A stretch of 64,000 nucleotides of DNA. Source: Floricoccus penangensis (GTDB lineage Bacteria; Bacillota; Bacilli; Lactobacillales; Streptococcaceae). Positions 8,045 to 17,014 of the stretch are shown in pieces. A program made the translations under genes and the position numbers. The stretch covers positions 1 to 64,000 of the forward strand of contig NZ_MKIQ01000023.1 in assembly GCF_001832885.1 (NCBI RefSeq). Direction: 5' to 3'. Numbering within the stretch: position 1 is the stretch's first letter; every line of letters begins with the position of its first letter. The notes below the pieces were generated by a model that was not told where the DNA came from, did not search any database, and worked only from the letters and a program-made list of their open reading frames with translations.

Positions 8045-8796
8045 TGTTAAAGATTTTAAAATCCGAGTGGTTAAAAGAAAAACGTTCAGCGAATGCAAAG
8101 CTTCTTTTATTGGTACCTATTATTTTTACAATTTTTAATTTACTAATGGTTAGGATTATGGGAATAAATCCGGTGGGACAAAGTTATATTATGGCGACAG
8201 CCTTCAATTGGTATCCACTAATTATTTTACCGACGGTGATTTCGTTACTAGTGGTGAATATTACAAAAAAAGAAAAAGAAACTAATAAGATTAAATTTAA
8301 AAGTCTGGGTTTAGATTATAACAAGCAAACAGTTTCTAAAAATCTCGTGGTTGTTTTTGAACTGGCGATTATGATTATTATTACTTCGATAATTGTATAT
8401 TGTTTAGGTACTTTTCTTTTAGGAGAAACTATACCTACAAAGCAAATTATTTTAGCAAGCTTTTACTTATTTATTGGAAGTTTACCAATTATTGGTATAT
8501 CATTTTTATCCACTAATTATCTAAAGGGTCCGATAATTATTATTTTGAATTTTATTCTAACTATTTTGGGTGCTCCTATAGCTACTGAAAATTATTGGTG
8601 GTTATATCCTTGGAGCTATAGCCTGAGGATGCTGTGTCCAATTCTTGGTATTTATCCGAATGGTCTTTTTTTAGAAAATGATTCTTACCTTTTTAATTCA
8701 AGTGTTCTTTATCTGGGTACAGTAGTTAGTTTAATGGTTTGGCTTGCTTGCCTTATTTTTCAGTATTTGATTGATTCAAGGAGAGATAATGTATAA
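8044..8796 (+). CDS. ABC transporter permease, LanE-type lantibiotic immunity subunit
   Basis: 250 residues with about six hydrophobic segments (for example near residues 20-40, 55-75, 105-125, 140-160, 170-185 and 225-245). The N-terminal MLKILKSEWLKEKRSANAKLLLLVPIIFT layout is characteristic of LanE/LanG and BcrB permeases. Start taken at the ATG at 8044 with GGAGGAAGG upstream, overlapping the LanF stop by one base. It overlaps the next permease by 8 bases. Function is inferred from the partner genes. Confidence 0.8.
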   Translation: MLKILKSEWLKEKRSANAKLLLLVPIIFTIFNLLMVRIMGINPVGQSYIMATAFNWYPLIILPTVISLLVVNITKKEKETNKIKFKSLGLDYNKQTVSKNLVVVFELAIMIIITSIIVYCLGTFLLGETIPTKQIILASFYLFIGSLPIIGISFLSTNYLKGPIIIILNFILTILGAPIATENYWWLYPWSYSLRMLCPILGIYPNGLFLENDSYLFNSSVLYLGTVVSLMVWLACLIFQYLIDSRRDNV

Positions 8797-9520
8797 AATA
8801 ATTAAGGCACAATGGTATAAAACTCTTAGGACACCTGTTAGTATTATCTTATTAGTATGTCCTTTACTTTTTTCCCTTTTATTACTGTTATATTGTAAGG
8901 AAAGTACTTATGCTAAAGGTATTGAGCTTAATGTATTCTTTCTACTATTCACAATAGTTGCAACTTTTTCTCTTAGTTTCTTTATTCCAATGATTTATGA
9001 ACCTGATAGGGAGGCTTGCTCTTATGCCAATGAACTAAGAATAGGTAGAAGTCGCTCTAATTTATTCATTGGTCGCTTTATACTGATAATCATTCTATTA
9101 GCTATCATAGAAATTTTTGCAGTTATCATATTTATTATGGGTGGAAATTTATTTTTAGATATAGATTTTAATTCTATTCAATTAGTAAATTATTTCTTTA
9201 TTTTTTATTTAACAAGTTTTCCGATGATAATAATTTATCAATTTATGACACTCAGGTTTAACTATGTTGGTAGTATTTTATTAGGTTCATTTATTAGCCT
9301 ATCATCAATCCTTTTGGGTACTACAAATTTGGGAGAATTATTTTGGAAATGGCTTCCTTTCGTGTGGGGGATAAAAATAAATTCTATTTATGGAAATAGT
9401 ATTAGTGATGTAAATATTTATTTTTATCTTTTATTAAGCCTTGTTTTCACAGCATTCTTGATGATAATTTTCATCTTTTGGTATAATAGATGGAGTGGAC
9501 AGACGCAATTGGAGGAATAA
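8789..9520 (+). CDS. ABC transporter permease, LanG-type lantibiotic immunity subunit
   Basis: 243 residues, six predicted membrane segments. Like its neighbour it begins with a short basic stretch (YKIIKAQWYKTLRTPVS) and then TM1, and has a cytoplasmic PDREACSYANELRIGRSRSN loop. Two non-identical permeases next to one ATPase is the LanFEG arrangement. Start at the ATG at 8789 preceded by AAGGAGA. The pair probably forms the membrane channel of a peptide antibiotic exporter. Confidence 0.8.
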   Translation: MYKIIKAQWYKTLRTPVSIILLVCPLLFSLLLLLYCKESTYAKGIELNVFFLLFTIVATFSLSFFIPMIYEPDREACSYANELRIGRSRSNLFIGRFILIIILLAIIEIFAVIIFIMGGNLFLDIDFNSIQLVNYFFIFYLTSFPMIIIYQFMTLRFNYVGSILLGSFISLSSILLGTTNLGELFWKWLPFVWGIKINSIYGNSISDVNIYFYLLLSLVFTAFLMIIFIFWYNRWSGQTQLEE

Positions 9521-9521
9521 G

Positions 9522-10190
9522 ATGAAAATTCTAGTTATAGATGATGATATAGATTTATTGAAATTAATTTCCAATAGCTTAAAAAAGGATTATGAGGTAA
9601 CCACCGAAATAGATGCAGAAAAAATTGATATTAATAAGATTAAAGATTATGATCTAATTTTACTTGATGTGATGATGCCTCAGATTTCTGGTTTTGACTT
9701 TTTACGGCAAAATAGAGGGTTAATTGATGTTCCGATTTTGCTTTTAACAGCGAGGGATTTTGAGGAAGATAAAATTGAGGGATTTGCAATAGGTGCAGAC
9801 GACTATATAACAAAACCATTTTCTATTGGTGAATTAAGAGCAAGGGTTGCTGCTCATATTAGAAGAGAAAAACGTGAAAAACATAGATGTTTAGTCGATC
9901 AAAAGATTTCTTGTGATTTACTTTCTAAGATTTTCTATTTTGATAATGTTCCAGTTAATCTTACTTCGTCTGAGTATAAAATTTGTGAATTACTTTTAAA
10001 GAATAAGGGGCAAGTTTTCTCAAAGGAGAAGATTTATACCTCAGTATATGGATATGCTGCTTTGGGAGATAGTAAAACATCTATAACGGAGAGGATTAAA
10101 AAGATAAGGAACAAGTTTGAAGACTATGGAATTAGTCCTATTGAAACGGTTTGGGGAGTAGGTTATAAATGGGGAACCAAAAAAGTATAG
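9522..10190 (+). CDS. OmpR-family response regulator of the LanFEG locus
   Basis: 222 residues. Receiver domain with acidic pocket ILVIDDDID, phosphoacceptor Asp in LILLDVMMP (about residue 50), Thr in LLLTARD and Lys in ITKPFSIGEL. The C-terminus is a winged-helix domain ending in RIKKIRNKFEDYGISPIETVWGVGYKW. NisR/CprR-type regulators of this kind control their adjacent transporter. Start at 9522 from GGAGGAATAAG. Overlaps the kinase gene by 22 bases. Confidence 0.9.
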   Translation: MKILVIDDDIDLLKLISNSLKKDYEVTTEIDAEKIDINKIKDYDLILLDVMMPQISGFDFLRQNRGLIDVPILLLTARDFEEDKIEGFAIGADDYITKPFSIGELRARVAAHIRREKREKHRCLVDQKISCDLLSKIFYFDNVPVNLTSSEYKICELLLKNKGQVFSKEKIYTSVYGYAALGDSKTSITERIKKIRNKFEDYGISPIETVWGVGYKWGTKKV

Positions 10191-11524
10191 GTCGTTTGAT
10201 ATTAAGGTATTCGATTATTGAATTACTTTACACAGTCTTTAGTCTTATTTTGTTTGCTTTTCTTTTAAATTTTTTAGTTATTAAAAATATTATTTATCCA
10301 GCATCGTATTTGTCAGAGCAACTTCCTACAGTCGAAAAAAATTTTAATAATAAAGATTGGAATATAGAAGATATTCCCTATTTCTATGACTATAGATTAG
10401 TTGATGGTAACAAAATTATACAAACCATTGATAGTAAATATGATTCTTATATTAAAGAGGCTAAAAAAGATGGCAGTGCGATGAATTCTGCCTTGTTTGC
10501 CAACAGAAAATTTGTTTATCTCAAAAATGGTGATAAAGAGTTAACGGTTAGTTTTCGTTTTAGTCCGATTTTTACTTCCAAAAAACTATATCAATTTATT
10601 CCTAACTTTGAAGGAGCATACTGTTTAATATTTTTAGTAACTTGGATTATAGGTTTTTTATTATTAGTAAGACGTACTTCTGTAATCATTAGTAGGGAGC
10701 TCATTAAAGTATCAAAGACAAATTCATATATTAAGCAAATGAGGTTAGATTATCCAAGAGAAAATAGTAAGTATAAAGAAGTGAGCGAACTATTATTCTC
10801 TCTTGATTCAATGAGTGAGGAATTGAAGAAGTCGTTAGAATTACAATGGTCTATGCAGGATAAGGAAAAGGAGCTAATACAATCTGTAACCCATGATATA
10901 AGGACTCCTATAACTTTAATTAAAGGAAATTTGGAGCTATTAGAAGAAGAGGCGAAAAATTGTGATAACGAACTCATAGAAGATGTACAAAATGGTGTTG
11001 AGAGGCTTGAAGCATATGTAAGTAAACTTTCAAACCTCTCAAAAGAGATTAATTCAGTTGGGAAAAAGGAATTTATCTCTAAGGATGTAATTGACTACTG
11101 GAATAATAATCTAGTGAGCATATGCCAAACTAATAATAGAAATCTAAAAGTCTTGAATAAAGATACCAATTATAAGCTTTTGATTGATAAGGAAGGTATT
11201 GAACGTGCCCTTGAAAATATTATTATGAATTCCATCGAGAATTCACAAAAAAGTAGTGATATTTTCATCTCATATGTTTCCGATGAATTGGGATATAAAA
11301 TAGAGGTAATTGACCAAGGAGAAGGATTTGACAAAGAAAAACTTCAATATTATACTGATAAATATTTTACAAGTAAATCAAATGATGGTACAGAACATGG
11401 ACTTGGCTTATATATTGTAAATGATATTGTGAAGACAGGTAATGGGAATTTGATTTTAGGGAATGCTTATAAAGAAGGTAAGATACAAGGAGCAAAAGTA
11501 ACTTTGCATTTTATGATTACTTAA
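10169..11524 (+). CDS. Sensor histidine kinase of the LanFEG locus (LanK/CprK-like)
   Basis: 451 residues. Two membrane segments (about 12-35 and 145-170) flank an extracytoplasmic domain of roughly 110 residues, then a cytoplasmic linker and the H-box SVTHDIRTPITLIKGNLELL. ATP-binding boxes are NIIMNSIENSQ (N), IDQGEGFDKEKL (G1) and TEHGLGLYIVNDI (G2). Kinases with a sizeable sensor domain like this are typical of NisK/CprK, which bind the peptide directly. No lantibiotic structural or modification gene is nearby, so the ligand is probably foreign. Confidence 0.88.
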   Translation: MGNQKSIGRLILRYSIIELLYTVFSLILFAFLLNFLVIKNIIYPASYLSEQLPTVEKNFNNKDWNIEDIPYFYDYRLVDGNKIIQTIDSKYDSYIKEAKKDGSAMNSALFANRKFVYLKNGDKELTVSFRFSPIFTSKKLYQFIPNFEGAYCLIFLVTWIIGFLLLVRRTSVIISRELIKVSKTNSYIKQMRLDYPRENSKYKEVSELLFSLDSMSEELKKSLELQWSMQDKEKELIQSVTHDIRTPITLIKGNLELLEEEAKNCDNELIEDVQNGVERLEAYVSKLSNLSKEINSVGKKEFISKDVIDYWNNNLVSICQTNNRNLKVLNKDTNYKLLIDKEGIERALENIIMNSIENSQKSSDIFISYVSDELGYKIEVIDQGEGFDKEKLQYYTDKYFTSKSNDGTEHGLGLYIVNDIVKTGNGNLILGNAYKEGKIQGAKVTLHFMIT

Positions 11525-11563
11525 AAAGAGGTCAGTATACAGAGTTGCAACCTATATACTATA

Positions 11564-11679
11564 TTTTAATCAACTATAGTCACTTAAAAATAGATTAATA
11601 CATCGTTGACTCATCTCGATGAACGCTAGTTCTATCATCAATTCGTCGCCTTGTCTTATTTCTATTTTAATCAACTATA
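11564..11679. repeat. Intergenic element bounded by 15-bp direct repeats, 101 bp apart
   Basis: TTTTAATCAACTATA occurs at 11564-11578 and again at 11665-11679, with a 101-bp period. Between them is a non-coding stretch containing a GTTGACTCATCTCGATGAAC segment with internal pairing potential. No transposase or open frame is present. It has the look of a small mobile intergenic repeat, but only one copy lies in this window. Confidence 0.5.
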
Positions 11680-11715
11680 AAAAGACACTGATTATGACTC
11701 AATCAATGTCTTTTT
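11679..11715 (-). terminator. Terminator of pdxR
   Basis: AAAAAGACACTGATT (11679-11693) pairs with AATCAATGTCTTTTT (11701-11715) with one mismatch. On the minus strand it follows the pdxR stop (11703-11705); a T-run on each side lets it also stop the converging kinase transcript. Confidence 0.8.
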
Positions 11716-13127
11716 TTTAATTCTTCTGTAATTTTTTCCAATACTTTAAAGAATTCTTGGATATTATTTTCTGTCAGTCGGGTATAATTCAGTCTGAAAG
11801 ACTGGCAGTTGGAACTGAATAAGAATGAGGGGGCAATTAATACTTTTTCTTGAAGAAAGAGGTCCCAATCTTTAATTTTGAGTGGTTTGCCAAGGTATGT
11901 CATCCAATAGTAGAGCCCACCTTCAATGGACTGGAATTTCCAATCATTGCTGAACATACTAGCTTCTTTTTCAAAGGCGGTACTTTTTTTGGTAAGTTGG
12001 GATAAGAGTTTCTTCTGTTTACTTTGATAGTCTGGCTGGGTTAAGGCTGTAGTGGCTAAAAGTTGGGGGAAGATTTCTGTCTGGCTATCCATTCTTTTTT
12101 TGGCACTAGCGAGGTTGTGGATAATGTTTTTTGGTGCTAAGAGCCAGCCAATTTTGATGGTTGAACCAAATATTTTTGAAAGGGAACCAAGATAGATAAC
12201 AGTTTGTGGGGAGAGTTCCTTGAGTGTTGTTGGACTTTTATGGAAGGCGAGCTCTGAGAAAACATCGTCTTCGATAATGGGAACTTGATATTTGCTACAG
12301 ATTTCAATTATTTCCTTGCGACGACTTAGGGGCATAGTGAGTCCTGTTGGGTTTTGATAGCTTGGGTTGAGATAAAGGAGTTTAATCTTTCGATTGATGA
12401 GAACCCATTCAAGTTCTTTAGGTATTATTCCTTCATTATCTTGAGGAATTTCTATTAGGCGAATGCCAAGTGAAGCAAATAATGGAAGGTTGGCTAGAAA
12501 TGACGGATCTTCGGTAGCAAGCATATCTCCGCTTTCAAGAAGTGTACGCATGAGGAGGGAAATTCCTTGGGTTGAACCAGATGTGATTAGTAAATCTTGG
12601 GTCGACATATTGATATGAAGTGTGTTTTCTAAATTTTTACTAATTACGTTTTTTAAGGGGATATAGCCTGTAATATCTCTTTTTTCTTTTTCTTGCATGA
12701 CTTTATCCCATGATATTGCAGGAAACTGAAAATCAGGTATTATTTCTTTGGGTAGCTCTCCTGTATAGAGGTCAATACAATCTGAATTAGACTGAATCTC
12801 TTTTAGTTTTTGGATGTAGGGATCTTCCTTGAGAAAGGGGCTAGTCCATAGCTGTTGCCAATTGGCTTTTGGTGTTTGACGATTAAGTAGAGGGCCGCTT
12901 GCTACTTCTGTGCCGCTTCCTTGTCGTCTTGTAATCCAACCAAGGCTTACAAGTTCATCAAGCGCGTGGACAATTGTTGAGCGATTGACATTGTACTCCT
13001 CTGCCAGTTTACGCTCTGGTGACAGCTTATCGCCTGCAAGAAGGTTACCACTTTCAATCTCTTGGATAATATGATTAATTACTTGCCTGTAAAAGGGTTC
13101 ATTTTTATTTTTATCAACTTGCCACAT
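11703..13127 (-). CDS. pdxR: MocR/GntR-family PLP-sensing regulator, PdxR
   Basis: 474 residues. The N-terminal GntR winged helix (about 1-70: PFYRQVINHIIQEIESGNLL, SPERKLAEEYNVNRSTI, RRQGSGTEV) is fused to a fold type I aminotransferase-like domain. The PLP lysine is in YLGSLSKIFGSTIKIGWLLAP, with LNPSYQNPTG and PIIEDDVFSELAF upstream. MocR proteins of this type use PLP as effector. It is divergent from pdxK-pdxU, the arrangement of streptococcal PdxR, so it probably activates B6 salvage when PLP is low. Start at 13127 with GAAAGGA, not the longer frame from 13169. Confidence 0.88.
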   Translation of the reverse strand: MWQVDKNKNEPFYRQVINHIIQEIESGNLLAGDKLSPERKLAEEYNVNRSTIVHALDELVSLGWITRRQGSGTEVASGPLLNRQTPKANWQQLWTSPFLKEDPYIQKLKEIQSNSDCIDLYTGELPKEIIPDFQFPAISWDKVMQEKEKRDITGYIPLKNVISKNLENTLHINMSTQDLLITSGSTQGISLLMRTLLESGDMLATEDPSFLANLPLFASLGIRLIEIPQDNEGIIPKELEWVLINRKIKLLYLNPSYQNPTGLTMPLSRRKEIIEICSKYQVPIIEDDVFSELAFHKSPTTLKELSPQTVIYLGSLSKIFGSTIKIGWLLAPKNIIHNLASAKKRMDSQTEIFPQLLATTALTQPDYQSKQKKLLSQLTKKSTAFEKEASMFSNDWKFQSIEGGLYYWMTYLGKPLKIKDWDLFLQEKVLIAPSFLFSSNCQSFRLNYTRLTENNIQEFFKVLEKITEELKKRH

Positions 13128-13163
13128 TATTTTTCCTTTCGAAAATTGGATGGTATAAATATA

Positions 13164-13175
13164 AGCCAATTGGCT
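13164..13175. promoter_or_regulatory. Palindromic operator candidate in the pdxR/pdxK divergent promoter
   Basis: AGCCAATTGGCT is a perfect 12-bp palindrome in the middle of the 105-bp divergent region. A possible pdxK -10 (TATACT, 13200-13205) lies 25 bp further on. Binding by PdxR is an inference. Confidence 0.45.
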
Positions 13176-13232
13176 CTTTTAGTCAAGCTAAACTTTCTAT
13201 ATACTTTAGAAAAAAGTCTAGGAGATGATTAT

Positions 13233-14045
13233 ATGAAAAAAGTGTTAACAATCGCTGGTTCTGATTCAACTGGTGGAGCTGGTCTACAGGCTGATTTAAA
13301 GACATTTGAAGAATATGGAGTATTTGGATTTTCTTCAATTACTTCCGTTGTTACAATGGATCCTGAACAAGGTTGGAGTCATGAAGTTACAGACCTTGGT
13401 GTTGATTTATTAAGGAAACAATTAGTTTCAGTTTTTGCAGGAGAAGGAATTGATGCCCTTAAAACGGGTATGATGGCAAGTGAAGATAATATTGAGCTTG
13501 CTAGTCAGTTTATTAAAGAATACGATATTGAAAAAGCCGTCATTGACCCAGTTATTGCATGTAAGGGTACGGCTCAGATTTTACAACCTAAGAGTGTAGA
13601 AGGATTGAAAAAGTTCTTGATTCTCAATGCTTATGTAACTACTCCTAACCTTATAGAGGCAGGAATCTTGTCTGGTCTAGGAGATATTACAAGTGTTGAA
13701 GGTATGAAAGAGGCTGCGAAAATAATTTCAGATTTAGGTGCTAAAAATGTTGTTGTTAAGGGTGGACATCGTTTAGGAATTGATAAGGCACTTGATGTTT
13801 TCTATGATGGTCAAGATTTCTTTGAGCTAGAAAATGAACTTTACAAGACAGACTTTAACCATGGGGCAGGTTGTACCTTCGCTGCAGCAATCACCGCTGG
13901 AGTTGCAAAAGATTTAAGTCCACTTGAATCTGCTAAACTAGCAAAAGATTTTGTGGCTGCAGGAATTAAAAATGGCGTAAGAATTAACAAGTATGTCGGA
14001 CACGTATGGCATGGTGCATACAATAAGGCAGAAGATAGATTATAG
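13233..14045 (+). CDS. pdxK: Pyridoxal/pyridoxine kinase of the ThiD-like type
   Basis: 270 residues. It phosphorylates vitamin B6 vitamers in PLP salvage. The N-terminal [22 protein letters not shown] is the ribokinase-fold substrate site of the ThiD family. [10 protein letters not shown] and [12 protein letters not shown] carry the two cysteines that mark the Cys-type pyridoxal kinases (CC-PLK) as opposed to ordinary HMP kinases. Start at 13233 with AGGAGA; a longer in-frame reading back to 13062 runs through the promoter. It is followed after 12 bases by the B6 transporter gene. Role in thiamine synthesis is less likely because of the pdxR neighbour. Confidence 0.87.
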   Translation: MKKVLTIAGSDSTGGAGLQADLKTFEEYGVFGFSSITSVVTMDPEQGWSHEVTDLGVDLLRKQLVSVFAGEGIDALKTGMMASEDNIELASQFIKEYDIEKAVIDPVIACKGTAQILQPKSVEGLKKFLILNAYVTTPNLIEAGILSGLGDITSVEGMKEAAKIISDLGAKNVVVKGGHRLGIDKALDVFYDGQDFFELENELYKTDFNHGAGCTFAAAITAGVAKDLSPLESAKLAKDFVAAGIKNGVRINKYVGHVWHGAYNKAEDRL

Positions 14046-14057
14046 GAGAAAAATTTA

Positions 14058-14606
14058 ATGAGAGATAGAAGGATTCAAGATATAGTTTTAGTGGCACTTT
14101 TTGCAGCCTTGACTGCAGTAGCGACAACAATTAAGATTCCAATGCCTACAGGAGCTTTTGTACATTTGGGAAATTCAGTATTACTATTGTCAGTATTACT
14201 TTTAGGATATGTCAAAGGGTCGCTTGCAGGAGGATTAGGTTTTGCCATATTTGATATTTTAAATGGGTACGCAAGTGAAGCACCATATTTTATTTTAGAA
14301 GCATTTATTGTTGGTGGAGCTGCATACTTAGCTTTCTTATATTTCAAAAAGAATCCAACAAACGTTGGTCAATTAGTAATTATAGGTATTGTGACAGGTA
14401 TTGCAAAGGTCGGGATGACATTTTTGAAAAACTTTGTTACTCAACTTTATCTTGGTCAAGGCACAGGTGCTGCAGCTGGCTTAGCTGTCGCTAAACTGCC
14501 AGCAACTTTAATAAATGTTAGTGTAACTATATTAGTTGTGGCAGTTTTATACTTCCCACTGAGAAATGCTCTTGAGAAGGTTGTACCACAAGTTGTTTCT
14601 AGTTAA
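14058..14606 (+). CDS. pdxU: ECF transporter S component, probable vitamin B6 uptake (PdxU)
   Basis: 182 residues, six hydrophobic helices. The N-terminal AALTAVATTIKIPMPTGAFVHLGNSVLLLSVLLLG is typical of ECF substrate-binding (S) proteins, with the small-residue patch in helix 1 that contacts EcfT. It has no ATPase of its own and should use the shared EcfAA'T module. Substrate is taken from its operon partner pdxK and the divergent PdxR. Ribosome-binding site AGGAGAAA. A perfect terminator follows. Confidence 0.82.
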   Translation: MRDRRIQDIVLVALFAALTAVATTIKIPMPTGAFVHLGNSVLLLSVLLLGYVKGSLAGGLGFAIFDILNGYASEAPYFILEAFIVGGAAYLAFLYFKKNPTNVGQLVIIGIVTGIAKVGMTFLKNFVTQLYLGQGTGAAAGLAVAKLPATLINVSVTILVVAVLYFPLRNALEKVVPQVVSS

Positions 14607-14625
14607 TTAACACATATATTATTTA

Positions 14626-14660
14626 AAAAGAACCTTATTTTTGATAAGGTTCTTTTATTT
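14626..14660 (+). terminator. Terminator of pdxK-pdxU
   Basis: A perfect thirteen-pair stem AAAAGAACCTTAT / ATAAGGTTCTTTT (14626-14638 with 14644-14656) with a five-base loop and T tail. Confidence 0.92.
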
Positions 14661-14692
14661 ATGCAAAAAATTAATAAATATTCAAAAATAAC

Positions 14693-14728
14693 TTGATAAA
14701 AATACATAAATATTGTATATTTATACAT
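14693..14728 (+). promoter_or_regulatory. Arginine operon promoter with overlapping ARG box
   Basis: TTGATA (14693-14698), 17-base spacer and TATATT (14716-14721). The -10 lies inside the imperfect palindrome TGTATATTTATACA (14714-14727), which resembles ArgR operators of lactic acid bacteria. Further AT-rich half-sites occur at 14665-14690 and in the spacer. Arginine-dependent repression by ArgR (50192-50644) is the likely control. Confidence 0.7.
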
Positions 14729-14751
14729 AAAATAAAATATGAGGTGAATAT

Positions 14752-15885
14752 ATGGGAACTTATTTGTTTTCTAATTACTCAAAGAAACCTTTTGAAATTA
14801 TGTCAGCAAAAGGTTCTTATGTAGTAGATAGTTTAGGTGAAAAATATTTAGATTTAACTAGTGGTATTGGCGTATGCAATCTTGGATATCGTAATCCTAA
14901 ACTTGAGAATGCCTTGATTGAACAATCTGACTTAATATGGCATATGCCTAATTTATATGTAAGTAGTCTTCAAGAAGAAGTTGCACAGAAGCTATCATAC
15001 AAACAGAAATATCTAGCTTTCTTTTGTAACAGTGGAACAGAAGCAAATGAAGCTGCCATAAAATTAGTGCGTAAATATACAGGAAAAACTGAAATTATAA
15101 CATTTAATAATTCCTTTCATGGTAGAACTTACGCAAGTATGACAGCAACAGGTCAGTCTTCAATACACGATGGATTCGGCCCCTTACTAGAAGGCTTTAC
15201 CTATATGACTTATAACGATCCAAAGTCTATAGAAGCTATTACTAGTGATACTGCAGCCGTTATGTTAGAGCTCGTTCAGGGTGAAGGTGGAGTTATACTT
15301 GCTGACTATAAATGGATTCAAAATCTTAGCAAGGTTTGTAAAGACAACGGAGTTCTGTTAGTTATAGACGAGGTACAGACAGGTATTGGACGGACTGGTT
15401 CAACTTTTGTCTTTGAACAGTATGATATTGAACCAGACATTTATACAGTTGCTAAGGGGCTTGCTAATGGAATCCCAGCAGGTGCAATGCTAGGTAAAAA
15501 AGAGTTAGGAAGTGCATTTACTCCTGGGACCCATGGTTCAACTTTTGGTGGTAATAAGCTTGCGATGGCAGTGGCCAGTCAGGTTTTAGATATCTTTGAA
15601 AATACATCGATTTTAGATCAGGTTAAAGAAAAAAGTAATTTTATATTTGAAGAGGTAAAAAATCTAGATTCAGCTAAAATCAGTCAAATCAGGGGATTAG
15701 GTTTAATGATTGGAATCGAACTGAAGAAAGAATTTCCTGTAGAAAAAATACTTAGTGATTTAGAAGGAAAAGGGATTTTAGCTCTTCGAGCTGGTCAAAA
15801 TACTTTGCGCTTACTTCCTCCTTTAACAATAATTCAGAAAGAACTTGAAGAAGGTCTTAGTTCATTAAAGGAAGTTTTAGAATAA
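14752..15885 (+). CDS. argD: Acetylornithine aminotransferase
   Basis: 377 residues, class III PLP aminotransferase. It converts N-acetylglutamate semialdehyde to N-acetylornithine. The PLP lysine lies in IYTVAKGLANGIPAGAMLG, the cofactor Asp in LLVIDEVQTGIGRTG, and the phosphate contact in FCNSGTEANEAAIKL. Length and the short N-terminus are normal for ArgD. It is the first gene of argDCJBF; GAGGTG is the ribosome-binding site. Assignment to acetylornithine, not ornithine or GABA, rests on the operon. Confidence 0.93.
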   Translation: MGTYLFSNYSKKPFEIMSAKGSYVVDSLGEKYLDLTSGIGVCNLGYRNPKLENALIEQSDLIWHMPNLYVSSLQEEVAQKLSYKQKYLAFFCNSGTEANEAAIKLVRKYTGKTEIITFNNSFHGRTYASMTATGQSSIHDGFGPLLEGFTYMTYNDPKSIEAITSDTAAVMLELVQGEGGVILADYKWIQNLSKVCKDNGVLLVIDEVQTGIGRTGSTFVFEQYDIEPDIYTVAKGLANGIPAGAMLGKKELGSAFTPGTHGSTFGGNKLAMAVASQVLDIFENTSILDQVKEKSNFIFEEVKNLDSAKISQIRGLGLMIGIELKKEFPVEKILSDLEGKGILALRAGQNTLRLLPPLTIIQKELEEGLSSLKEVLE

Positions 15886-15940
15886 TCTTGGCAGAAGCTA
15901 AGAATATATATTTTAAATAATAAATGAAATGGAGGTAGTT

Positions 15941-16993
15941 ATGAGGGCAGCAATTATTGGAATAACAGGATATACGGGACTTGAGCTTTTGCGACTGATG
16001 AATAAACATCCATTTCTTGAAATTGGTGGCTTATATAGCCACTCTTATGCTGAACAAAATTTGGACGATGTTTATCCTTATTTAAAAAAATTGGTTAAGG
16101 ATAATCAATTAATAAAGGAATTTGATGCCAAAGAAATAATGGCTGACAATGATTTAGTTTTCTTTGCTACACCTTCAGGGGTTTCAAAGGATCAGGCTCA
16201 GATTTTCTTAGATGCAAATTTTCCTGTAATAGATTTATCTGGTGATTATCGATTGAAAGACGCATCTGAATATGAAAAATGGTATAAGTCTTCTGCAAGT
16301 CATAAAGATTATTTGGGTAAGGTTAACTACCAAGTAGCTGACTTGGCTCATTTGGAGAAGAAAAGTATAAAGAATAGTTCTTATATTAGTAATCCTGGTT
16401 GCTATGCGACTGCAACAATTTTAGCTCTAATACCTTTGGTAAAGGAAAAGTTAATTGATTTAAGTTCAATCATTGTTGATGGTAAGTCGGGTCTTTCAGG
16501 GGCTGGTAAGAAACTAACAGATACCAGTCATTATGTAACGGCTAGTGAAAATATGACCCTTTATAAGGTTCATGAGCATCAGCATATTCCTGAAATTATT
16601 CAGTACTTAAAAAATTGGGATAATGATTTACAGGCTTTACACTTTACAACGAGTTTAATTCCTGTAAAACGAGGAATTTTCATTACAGCCTACGCCAAGG
16701 TAAAAAAAGGTGTTGCAGAGTCAGATTTACAGCAAGCTTTTGAAAATATTTATGCTGAAAAATATTTTGTACGTTTACAAGAAAAAGGTAAACTTCCAGA
16801 ACTTAGACAGGTTACTGCTAGTAATTATTGTGATATTGGACTATCTCTCAATAATGATACGGGAGTGGTTACGGTTGTTGCCGTAATTGATAACCTAGTT
16901 AAAGGAGCAGCAGGACAAGCTATACAAAACTATAATTTGTGGGCTGGAATTGATGAGAAACTAGGATTGGAGGATATTCCTAGTTTCCCTTAA
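15941..16993 (+). CDS. argC: N-acetyl-gamma-glutamyl-phosphate reductase
   Basis: 350 residues. NADPH-dependent reduction of N-acetylglutamyl phosphate. The N-terminal dinucleotide fold is AAIIGITGYTGLELLRLM, the catalytic cysteine is in YISNPGCYATAT (about residue 150) and the catalytic His in KVHEHQHIPEI. The start is placed at 15941 because GGAGG lies at 15931-15935, inside the longer frame that begins at 15929. Second gene of the arginine operon. Confidence 0.95.
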   Translation: MRAAIIGITGYTGLELLRLMNKHPFLEIGGLYSHSYAEQNLDDVYPYLKKLVKDNQLIKEFDAKEIMADNDLVFFATPSGVSKDQAQIFLDANFPVIDLSGDYRLKDASEYEKWYKSSASHKDYLGKVNYQVADLAHLEKKSIKNSSYISNPGCYATATILALIPLVKEKLIDLSSIIVDGKSGLSGAGKKLTDTSHYVTASENMTLYKVHEHQHIPEIIQYLKNWDNDLQALHFTTSLIPVKRGIFITAYAKVKKGVAESDLQQAFENIYAEKYFVRLQEKGKLPELRQVTASNYCDIGLSLNNDTGVVTVVAVIDNLVKGAAGQAIQNYNLWAGIDEKLGLEDIPSFP

Positions 16994-17014
16994 AAGTTAT
17001 AAGAGGAATTATAT

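Noticed and set aside
13062-13232. Longer N-terminus for pdxK
   Set aside because: It would cross the divergent promoter and overlap pdxR; the Shine-Dalgarno AGGAGA supports 13233.
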